Positions 15,337 to 23,050 of a stretch of 64,000 bases of DNA are shown one piece after another. Position 1 is the first letter of the stretch. Each line of letters starts with the position of its first letter. Source of the DNA: an uncultured Roseiflexaceae bacterium (GTDB lineage Bacteria; Chloroflexota; Chloroflexia; Chloroflexales; Roseiflexaceae); contig CALKHR010000019.1 in the NCBI GenBank assembly GCA_937988885.1, positions 1-64,000 of the forward strand, in the 5' to 3' direction. A program made the translations under genes and the position numbers. The notes below the pieces were generated by a model that made no database searches, had not been told where the DNA came from, and saw only the letters and a list, made by a program, of their open reading frames with translations.

Positions 15337-18300
15337 CTACCAGAGGCCGCGCGGCACCAACACGACGCGGAATCCCACGCTGGTTTGCGTATGTTGGCTG
15401 GCGAAGTACCACGTGCGGGCCTGCCAGCCGCTCTGATGGCTTGGGGTGTTGAAGGAGCCGCCCCGCAGCGCTGGGCCTATCTCGTTAGGAGAGAAATCGA
15501 ACTGGGTGCGCCCCGATCCGGCTGGGTAGTCGCTGTAGCGCGAACTACACCACTCCCACACATTGCCCGCCATATCGAGCGCTCCCGAAGGGCTCATCCC
15601 TTCGGGGAACATGCCGACCGGCGTGGGCTGATCGAGCTGTAAATGAAGATTATTTTCCCAATACTCGCCAGGCCGCGGTTTCCAAGGGCGCATCTGATCT
15701 TGTTGCGCATCCCACATTGCGGCGACCTCCCATTCGGCTTCGGTGGGCAGGCGCACGATCGGGCGGCGCTGCAGCAACCCTTGGCTCGGGCGGTTGTACG
15801 TCAGCCAATTGCAGAATGCCATCGCCTCGTACCACGACACGCCGATGATCGGCAGGTGCCCGACCATCACCTCGGTGCGGCCCCAACGGTATGGCCGATT
15901 GATGCCCGTCTCCTGCTTCCAGGCCCAACCTTCGCTCGTCCACCACTGCTTGGATTGATAGCCCTGTTCATCCTGCCAGAAACGCTGGAATTGGCGCACG
16001 GTAATCGGGTAGCGACTGATCTGGAAGCTGTCGAGCGTCACTCGTTGCGAGCCGATCTGATACGTGCCAGCCGGGAACGAGCACCACGCAGGCTCAAGCT
16101 CGCACACACCCGGGCGAAAATCGGCAACCTGTGTAGCGATCTCTGCTGCTCGCATCCGTAGCGAGAGCGGAACGGCCCGCGTTTCGATCAACGTGCTGGC
16201 GAGTTGCGCCGCGTGTTGGCGACTCTGCCTGTGCGTCAGCATCGTTGCGAGGATGTCGAGCGCAAGCGCGTACTGGCCCTGCTCGATCATCGCCTGCACC
16301 GTCTGCTGGGGCGAGGCAGATGACTTAGACGGACTCCTCGTGCTGAAGGACGACCTGTTCGCTTCCCGCTGCAACAGTCGGGTTTGGGAAGGGTGCGCTT
16401 GCCACTCGGCGTACGCCTGCGTCAGCAATTGCGCAGCCTCGGCATCGTCGGGGAAATCGGCCAAGATCTCCTGAAGCGCTGTGACCGCCACACTCCACTC
16501 ATGGCTCAGCATCGCCAGGCGTGCTGTCTGGAAGCGATGGTCGCGGCGCTGGTGACGCTCGGCCCAAGCGCGCACCCCTTCGTGATCTTGGAATTGCGGA
16601 TGCGACCGCTCCAGTTCCTTGAGCGCCTCCAGTGCGCCCTGCCAGTTGCCATCGTCGCGTTGCGCCAACGCCTGGCGGTACGGCGGCGGCAGGCTCAACT
16701 GGTAGTGCGTCTCGGCCAGCTTCTTCTGCACATCCTCGTAGTTGGGCTGAATAGCGGCCACCTGTTGGAACAGCTTCAGCGCGCGCTCCCAATCGCGGGT
16801 GACATGCGCCACCAACGCCATATTCCACAGTTGTTGCAATTCGCGCTGCGGATCGTGCTTCACCACAGGCGTGCTAGCAAACTTCGGCGTTGAGGCGGAC
16901 CGTTGCGGGGCGGGCAGCGGCACAAACAGCTTGCTGTTGTCGGAGCACATCAGCAAGACCGGGATCGACCAATCTAAACGATTCGGGTCGCTGCTCGCCA
17001 GGTACAGCCGCGCTTCGGCAAGCGCGTTATCGACCGACATACCCGCCGCCAGCTCGGCATAGAAGGCGCGCGCCAACTCGACAGCGGTATCTTCGGCCAA
17101 TTCAAACTGCATCGCGATCACGGCAGGCACCCCGCCATCGAGCAGCCGCATGCCCACGCTGCTCAACGGGTCCTGATCATCGGGGAGTGCGCCCAAACAC
17201 GCGTTCAACATCACCAAATGCGGCATTTGGCGGCGAATCAGCGTGTACAACTTGCCCCCGTTCATCAGCTCGACGCCGCCATCGACATCTTCAAAAACCA
17301 GCACACTGCCCCGCGTATCATCGAGATCACCGTGGCAGAGCACGTGTAGCACGTGCACCGGCGAACGCAACCTGGCCCGCAACTGATCGGACGTGCCGGG
17401 GCCGCGAATCACCGTCAACTCGATTTGCCCCTGCTCGATCGGCGTGCGCAGGGCGCTCTCGATCCGGCGCAGCTCACGGTCGAGTTGAATGCGGGGATAA
17501 TCGACGCTGTATGGACTGGCCAGCACCACCACCACTTGCAGCGGCCCTGTCAGTTGTAGGGGTTGAACCGGCGTCAACTTTTGCGCAGCACGTTGCAGGG
17601 TCAGATCGGGCATCAGCGCCAAGAACTGCTGCTCCTCCGGATCGCGCAACAACTCCCACGGCACCAGTTCAAGCTCGGGCGGCACTTGGAGGCGCAGCCG
17701 CAGGCGCTCGCCCTTCGGCAGGCGCGCGCGGCTCGAACGGAACAAGTGGAGCATATGGTCCTGAAACAGGCTGCGGAACAGCTCCGTCCCGAACCCGTAG
17801 GCCAACTGCAACTCCTGGTTTGCGCTCAAACGGCGAATACGCGCCTGCTTCACGCAATCGGCGATTTGGCGTCGGCGCTGCCGCAAACTCGTCAGGTCGA
17901 ACGGCATCTGAAACGGCATACTGTACTCGGCCTGTGTGCTGTGCGGGAGGCGTATCTGCGCGCTGTATCCCTGTTGTTCCTTGACGATCCGTAGATCGAG
18001 CGAGGTTGCGAAGTTGCGTGTTATCTCGGGCAACGGCTGGGTCGTTGCGCCCAGGTATGGGCCACTCGTCGATTGCTTCAAGTTGCGCAGCGTATTATCC
18101 AACGCGGCGCTCACCTGTCGCATACTCAGAATGCGCTGGCTGGGGTCTTTCTCCAGCATATGGCCGATCAGCAGCTCCAGTTCTGGCGGCACACTGGGGC
18201 GAAATTGGTGGATATCGGGTACTGGGTTGTTCAGAATCGCCTGTTTCAGCGCCGAAGGATGGTCCCCATCGAAGGGGCGCCTGCCGGCCAGCATTTCGTA

Positions 18301-18900
18301 CAGCATGATGCCGAACGCCCAAATATCGGTTTGTTCATCGGGTGGATCGAACTTCCACGCCTGTGGGCTGAGGTAGGGCATCGTGCCGATCAGTGTATCT
18401 GAATGCGTGATCGTCGAGAGGTCGCCCATATGCGCCACCCCGAAGTCGGTCAGGCGCGGCGTACTATCCTCGGCCAGCAGCACATTTTGGGGCTTGATAT
18501 CGCGGTGGATGATTTTGACGTGATGGGCGCGCACCAGCGCATCGGCCAACTCGATCGCAATCTCGAGTGCGCGCTGAATACGCAACTTCTGCTCGCGCCG
18601 CAGCAACCGATCCAGCGAGCCGCCGCCGACATACTCCATCACAATGTAGTGGCTGCCCTGCTCCACCGCCGATTGCAGCACCTTGACGATATTGGGGTGA
18701 TCCAAACGCCGCAGCGCCTCGCCCTCGCGGGTGAAACGCTCGATATTTTCCGAGATTCGATTAGAGGTCTGTTTCAGCGCCTTAATCGCGACAATCTTGT
18801 TTGTTTCGCGGTCAAGACCTCGATACACCTCTCCCATCGATCCCTGGCCGATCAGCTTTTCGATTTCAAAGCGGTTTAGAATGATGCGCCTTGTCGTCAT
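15337..18900 (-). CDS. Ser/Thr protein kinase - CHAT protease - TPR - FGE-sulfatase fusion
   Basis: An 1187-residue soluble multidomain protein. Residues 10-265 form a Hanks kinase: GQGSMGEVY, Lys40, HRDIKPQNVLL (Asp134), DFG (Asp152). Residues about 400-660 are a CHAT caspase-like domain with the His523 (VLCHGD) and Cys568 (LNACLG) dyad. Residues about 685-925 are TPR-like helical repeats. Residues about 937-1187 are a formylglycine-generating-enzyme/sulfatase-modifying domain (FPAGTYQIGS, LPTEAEWE, MAGNVWEWC, LRGGSF, VGFRVV). No membrane segment is evident. The FGE domain is probably a C-type-lectin-like binding module. The combination suggests signal-gated proteolysis; the target is unknown. 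The SARP regulator gene follows by 37 nt. Confidence 0.9.
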   Translation of the reverse strand: MTTRRIILNRFEIEKLIGQGSMGEVYRGLDRETNKIVAIKALKQTSNRISENIERFTREGEALRRLDHPNIVKVLQSAVEQGSHYIVMEYVGGGSLDRLLRREQKLRIQRALEIAIELADALVRAHHVKIIHRDIKPQNVLLAEDSTPRLTDFGVAHMGDLSTITHSDTLIGTMPYLSPQAWKFDPPDEQTDIWAFGIMLYEMLAGRRPFDGDHPSALKQAILNNPVPDIHQFRPSVPPELELLIGHMLEKDPSQRILSMRQVSAALDNTLRNLKQSTSGPYLGATTQPLPEITRNFATSLDLRIVKEQQGYSAQIRLPHSTQAEYSMPFQMPFDLTSLRQRRRQIADCVKQARIRRLSANQELQLAYGFGTELFRSLFQDHMLHLFRSSRARLPKGERLRLRLQVPPELELVPWELLRDPEEQQFLALMPDLTLQRAAQKLTPVQPLQLTGPLQVVVVLASPYSVDYPRIQLDRELRRIESALRTPIEQGQIELTVIRGPGTSDQLRARLRSPVHVLHVLCHGDLDDTRGSVLVFEDVDGGVELMNGGKLYTLIRRQMPHLVMLNACLGALPDDQDPLSSVGMRLLDGGVPAVIAMQFELAEDTAVELARAFYAELAAGMSVDNALAEARLYLASSDPNRLDWSIPVLLMCSDNSKLFVPLPAPQRSASTPKFASTPVVKHDPQRELQQLWNMALVAHVTRDWERALKLFQQVAAIQPNYEDVQKKLAETHYQLSLPPPYRQALAQRDDGNWQGALEALKELERSHPQFQDHEGVRAWAERHQRRDHRFQTARLAMLSHEWSVAVTALQEILADFPDDAEAAQLLTQAYAEWQAHPSQTRLLQREANRSSFSTRSPSKSSASPQQTVQAMIEQGQYALALDILATMLTHRQSRQHAAQLASTLIETRAVPLSLRMRAAEIATQVADFRPGVCELEPAWCSFPAGTYQIGSQRVTLDSFQISRYPITVRQFQRFWQDEQGYQSKQWWTSEGWAWKQETGINRPYRWGRTEVMVGHLPIIGVSWYEAMAFCNWLTYNRPSQGLLQRRPIVRLPTEAEWEVAAMWDAQQDQMRPWKPRPGEYWENNLHLQLDQPTPVGMFPEGMSPSGALDMAGNVWEWCSSRYSDYPAGSGRTQFDFSPNEIGPALRGGSFNTPSHQSGWQARTWYFASQHTQTSVGFRVVLVPRGLW

Positions 18901-19455
18901 AAGTGTGCTCGTTGCGCTGCTATGAATAAGGTATATTCATTGTTTGGGATGAGGTGTAGGATGAAGAACGAAGCGTGTAGCGAATGGAAAACGTGAGAGG
19001 TGTTGTATAAATGGTTTCCGATAAGAAAATAACGACTTGCAATCTAATTATTTGGCGATATGAGTAATATTATCAAGAAAATAGGGTTTAATGATCAGAT
19101 AAGTGCTAAATAAACGATTGACGTTGTTGGAGAAACGTTTTTTTTGAATGAAACGGGTTATCGTTAGTTTTAAACAAAAATGTTATTTAAATTGAGTGTG
19201 GGGCTAGAAAAAGATTATATCATAGACCGTAGTAGATGACTAGGGCTAAAATAGTTGATACTTTATTGGAAATTCGTATACCGTCGGGTCTGCAACATAA
19301 ACCGTGGGAATGCAAACAAAAGTGCAGTTCGGCAACGACCTGCACCCAAAAACACGTATTTTCGCCACAAACGCTAGTGTGTTGTTTTAGAAGGCTTTGA
19401 CGCTCTCTTGTGCAACGAAAAGCACTCTATTTTGCTCAACTCCACATCGCCGACA
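18901..19455. other. 555-bp AT-rich non-coding region
   Basis: No gene is seen. By hand count about 97 of the 300 bases in 18961-19260 are G or C, about one third, far below the flanking genes. It separates the minus-strand kinase gene from the minus-strand polysaccharide genes. It may hold the kinase promoter (a weak minus-strand -10, TATACC, at 18930-18935) or be a remnant of acquired DNA. Confidence 0.6.
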
Positions 19456-20805
19456 TCACAGCAGCACGATCTTCTCGCGTCCGCTGGTCACCTCCTTAGT
19501 CGCGTTACGCGTATCGACCACCACCACTGAGTTCGCCACGATCCGCTCGTAATCGAACGCCGTGTGATTGGTGATGATCACCACACAGTCGGCGCTCGCC
19601 AGCAACTCATCGCTGAACGGCGTCGTCTGGTATTTCTTGCCGTGGTGATCCTCGAACGTGGTGATGTGCGGATCGACTGTTGTGATCTCCGCGCCATCGG
19701 CCTCAAGCAACTCCATCACCTTGAACGTCGGCGATTCGCGGTAATCGTCGGTGTCGTTCTTGTACGCCACACCCAGCAGCACAATCTTCGAGCCGTTGAT
19801 CGCCTTGCGTTGGCGGTTCAGCGCGCGCGCCACCAGATCGTGAACGTGGCGGGGCATCTGCGTATTGATCTCGCCCGCCAACTCGATAAAGCGCGTGGTC
19901 AGATCGAACTCGCGAGCCTTCCACGTCAGGTAGAACGGATCGACCGGGATACAGTGGCCACCCAAGCCAGGCCCAGGCGTGAACTTCATAAACCCGAACG
20001 GCTTGGTGGCCGCCGCGTCGATCACTTCCCAGACGTTCAAGCCCATCCGGTCGCACAGCAGGGCCAACTCGTTGACCAGCGCGATATTGACCGAGCGGAA
20101 GATATTCTCGAACAGCTTGGTCAATTCGGCCACGCTCGGCGACGAGACGGGCACAACCTTGTTGGTGATGGCCGAGTAGAAACTGCACGCCAACGTTGTA
20201 CACTGATCGGTCACGCCGCCAACCACCTTGGGCGTATTCTCAACGGTGAAGCCCTTGCTGCTCGTCTGGCCTGGGTCGATGCGCTCGGGCGAGAAGGCCA
20301 GGAAGCAATCCTCACCAACGCGCAGGCCGGTCGCCTCCAGGCCGGGCTTGATCACCTCAGTTGTTGTGCCTGGATAGGTGGTGCTCTCCAGCACCACGAG
20401 CTGGCCGCTGCGCAGTGTGCGAGCGATGTTATCGGCGGCGCTCTGAATGAACGAGATGTCCGGGTCGCGTGTGGCGTTGAGTGGTGTGGGCACGCAGATC
20501 ACGATCACATCGCAGGCCCGGAGGCGGCGGAAGTCGGTGGTGGCCTCGAAGCGATTCTGGCTGCGGAGCGTCGCGATTTCCTCCGAGGTGACATCACCGA
20601 TATGGCTTTCGCCACGATTAAGCAGTTCGACCTTATCTCGGCTGACATCGAAGCCCAACACCGAGAATCCGACCTTACCGGCACGCGTCGCCAACGGCAG
20701 GCCCACGTAGCCTAAACCAACAATACCCACCAGGGCAGCACGATGCTCGATCTTCTGCAGAAGCTCCTCGTAGACTGCCAGTGCGGTGCCATTTTGTATC
20801 GACAT
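19456..20805 (-). CDS. UDP-N-acetyl-sugar/nucleotide-sugar 6-dehydrogenase (WecC/TviB family)
   Basis: NAD-dependent nucleotide-sugar dehydrogenase, 449 residues, oxidising C6 of a UDP-sugar to the uronic acid in two steps. It shows a Rossmann loop at 28-36 (GIVGLGYVG), CVPTPLN, ESTTYPGTT, SPERIDPG, and the catalytic Cys285 in GGHCIPVDP. C-terminal LLGVAYKNDTDDYRESP is the UDP-binding domain. ESTTYPGTT and SPERIDPG fit the UDP-GlcNAc/ManNAc branch better than UDP-glucose dehydrogenase. The ATG at 20805 follows AAAGG. Neighbouring glycosyltransferases point to surface polysaccharide synthesis. Confidence 0.88.
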   Translation of the reverse strand: MSIQNGTALAVYEELLQKIEHRAALVGIVGLGYVGLPLATRAGKVGFSVLGFDVSRDKVELLNRGESHIGDVTSEEIATLRSQNRFEATTDFRRLRACDVIVICVPTPLNATRDPDISFIQSAADNIARTLRSGQLVVLESTTYPGTTTEVIKPGLEATGLRVGEDCFLAFSPERIDPGQTSSKGFTVENTPKVVGGVTDQCTTLACSFYSAITNKVVPVSSPSVAELTKLFENIFRSVNIALVNELALLCDRMGLNVWEVIDAAATKPFGFMKFTPGPGLGGHCIPVDPFYLTWKAREFDLTTRFIELAGEINTQMPRHVHDLVARALNRQRKAINGSKIVLLGVAYKNDTDDYRESPTFKVMELLEADGAEITTVDPHITTFEDHHGKKYQTTPFSDELLASADCVVIITNHTAFDYERIVANSVVVVDTRNATKEVTSGREKIVLL

Positions 20806-20915
20806 ACCAATAACCTTTCAAGGGGATGTGAGTTATCTTACGTTCGTTTTAATTAGGTTGAGCGCATACATGGCCTGCACGACAGCGTTTGAGGCCAGGC
20901 AGCAACTTCGCTACG

Positions 20916-20921
20916 ATTATA
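20916..20921 (-). promoter_or_regulatory. Candidate -10 element for the nucleotide-sugar dehydrogenase gene
   Basis: The minus strand reads TATAAT 111 nt upstream of the start codon, in the 180-bp gap before the methyltransferase gene. The -35 region is weak (TAACAG at 18-bp spacing), so this is tentative. Confidence 0.35.
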
Positions 20922-20985
20922 AAGCACGATGTACTCGCTCTGTTATGCCGCATGATACTGCGCTCCGTGGCATAACAGTGGGCAA

Positions 20986-21786
20986 TTACCAAGCGATGAA
21001 CGATCCCGAATCTTTGGTGATCGCGATCGATCCGCGCTCGGCGATCTCCTGTTGGAGCCACTGGGTGAGCGCGTCGTACGCGGCCTCGGCTGGGTCATCG
21101 CCGAGATGCCCCGAGCGAATGAACGCCACCAGCGGCTCAACCTCCGTCACCACCAAGCCATCGTCGAACCTGCGCATCTCGCTATGGCCGAAGTAGCGCG
21201 ACAAGTGCGCGAGGCCGTTCTCAAGCGAAAACGACGGCGTTTCGTGCTTGGCGAACATGTAGGGAATGTTGAAGCGCTGCGCCAGCGCGAACACCTCGTT
21301 CAGGTGCGCCACGCCCGTTGTTGTGGCGTAGAATCGTCCGTTGGGCCGCAGCACGCGCCGGATCTCGGCGAGCGCCTTGGGCAGGTCGGGCACATGGTAG
21401 AGCATATGGTTCGCGATCACCACATCGAAGCTCGCATCGTTATACGGGATCGCCTGCACATCGATGCGCTCGAAGGCGAAATCGCTCGGCACATTCGCCA
21501 GGCGTTGCTGCGCCTCATCGAGCATGCCCTGCGAGAAATCCGAGAGTGTGATCTGCCAACCTGCCGGGATGCGGTCGCGATTCTCGAACCAAAGATGACC
21601 CGCACCAGCACCAAGTTCGAGAACCTTGGCCTGTGCGGGCAACTCCCACTGATCAAATACCCAACGGTGCCAGTTGTACGTATTCCGACTAAACCGCTGA
21701 TGGAGGGCGATACGTGCTTGGAGATTGGCGGCATTGCGGTATTGCTGGTTCAGCAAGTACTCTTGATTATGCATCGACTTCGCCAT
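20986..21786 (-). CDS. SAM-dependent class I methyltransferase
   Basis: Protein of 266 residues with a Methyltransf_11/25 core: motif I VLELGAGAGHLWFE (about 55-68), LSDFSQGML for the acidic residue binding ribose, AIPYNDASFDVVIANHML and LRPNGRFYATTTG. The start at 21786 has AGGAGGG 5-6 nt upstream. It lies 22 nt downstream of the glycosyltransferase gene, so it is probably co-transcribed with it. The substrate is not evident; a sugar or lipid carrier is plausible from context. Confidence 0.85.
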   Translation of the reverse strand: MAKSMHNQEYLLNQQYRNAANLQARIALHQRFSRNTYNWHRWVFDQWELPAQAKVLELGAGAGHLWFENRDRIPAGWQITLSDFSQGMLDEAQQRLANVPSDFAFERIDVQAIPYNDASFDVVIANHMLYHVPDLPKALAEIRRVLRPNGRFYATTTGVAHLNEVFALAQRFNIPYMFAKHETPSFSLENGLAHLSRYFGHSEMRRFDDGLVVTEVEPLVAFIRSGHLGDDPAEAAYDALTQWLQQEIAERGSIAITKDSGSFIAW

Positions 21787-21808
21787 TTCAGCCCTCCTGC
21801 TGCGTCCA

Positions 21809-23050
21809 TCACGATGTGGCCCAGGAGTGTACCGCCAAGTTGTACGCCTCCTCGAAGCGCTCAGCCGTGATATCCCACGTCAATTCATCGAGGATGCGTT
21901 GGCGAGCGGCGGCGCCGAGCCGTTGCGCAAACGCGCGGTCGCTCAGCAGACGGCCAATCGCTTGGCTGAGCGCGGCGGGGTCGCGCTCGGGCACCAGCAG
22001 GCCGTGCACGCCATCGTCGATCACCTCGGGGATGCCCGCCACCGCCGAAGCGACGATCGGACAACCCGTGCCCATCCCTTCGAGCAGCGCGTTGGGTAGG
22101 CCATCGATATTGCCGCCCTGATCGCGGATCGAAGGCACCACGTACACATCGGCAGCGCTCACGTATTTGGCAGCTTGTTCGCGGTTGAGATGCCCAGGGA
22201 AGCGCACCCGATGCGCCACACCAAGTTCGTGAGCGCGCCGCTCCAACTCCTCGCGCAGATCGCCGTACCCGCCGATCACCAGCATCGCGTTCGGGTGTTC
22301 GGCCACGATACGCGGCATCGCTTCGAGCAGATAGGTCAAGCCCTTTTTATAGACCAAGCGGCTGACCGTCACAATCAGCGGCGTGTCGGCATCCAAGCCC
22401 AATTCTGCGCGCACCTGTGCCCCAGCCGTCGGGTTCGGCTTGAACGCCTGCGGGTCCACGCCGTAGTGCACCACCGATGTGCTCGCCGCGCGGGCACCTA
22501 TGCGCAGCGCGCGGTCGCGCAGGTCGCCGCTGCAGGCTGTGACGGCGCTGGCCGCACGGAAGGCGCTCGTGGCGGCCAACGTGAGTGGAAAGGCCCGTTC
22601 GGCCAGGTAGACATCCGAGCCGTGCAGGCTCACCACCAGCGGGCGCTTGACGAGGCGCGCCACCAACGCAGCGGGTGGGCCGTTTGGCAGCACCCAATGG
22701 GCGTGCACCACATCGAACGGCCCGGCGCTGCGCACCAGCCGATAGAGTGACGCTACGCTGGAGCCGAGCGCTAGCGGCGCCGCCACCACCGCCGCGCCGC
22801 GCAACCCGACATCGGCGCGCAGCGACTGGGCGTATCCCCAAATGTTCAGTGCGGGCAATGGACTATAGCGAAAAAAGTGGAGGTGTACGCCTCGCTCAAC
22901 GGGTTCTCGGCGTACATCGGGATGAAATGGTGCTACCACATGAACCGTATGGCCCCGGCGCACCAAGCCAGCAGCAATCTCCTCGATAAATGGCGCTGTC
23001 GTCTCACCCGGAAACTTCGGGTAAGAACTTGTGAGCATACAGATTTTCAT
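21809..23050 (-). CDS. GT4-family glycosyltransferase
   Basis: GT-B glycosyltransferase of 413 residues. The N-terminal domain has a glycine-poor acceptor side with HAHWVLPNG and SLHGSDVY. The C-terminal donor domain has LIVTVSRLVYKKGLTYLLEA, VPSIRDQGGNIDGLPNALLEGMG and IVASAVAGIPE, the usual GT4 nucleotide-sugar binding stretch. Its ATG overlaps the stop of the upstream membrane glycosyltransferase gene (ATGA), indicating coupling. It probably adds a hexose to a surface glycan or lipid; the donor cannot be named. Confidence 0.88.
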   Translation of the reverse strand: MKICMLTSSYPKFPGETTAPFIEEIAAGLVRRGHTVHVVAPFHPDVRREPVERGVHLHFFRYSPLPALNIWGYAQSLRADVGLRGAAVVAAPLALGSSVASLYRLVRSAGPFDVVHAHWVLPNGPPAALVARLVKRPLVVSLHGSDVYLAERAFPLTLAATSAFRAASAVTACSGDLRDRALRIGARAASTSVVHYGVDPQAFKPNPTAGAQVRAELGLDADTPLIVTVSRLVYKKGLTYLLEAMPRIVAEHPNAMLVIGGYGDLREELERRAHELGVAHRVRFPGHLNREQAAKYVSAADVYVVPSIRDQGGNIDGLPNALLEGMGTGCPIVASAVAGIPEVIDDGVHGLLVPERDPAALSQAIGRLLSDRAFAQRLGAAARQRILDELTWDITAERFEEAYNLAVHSWATS

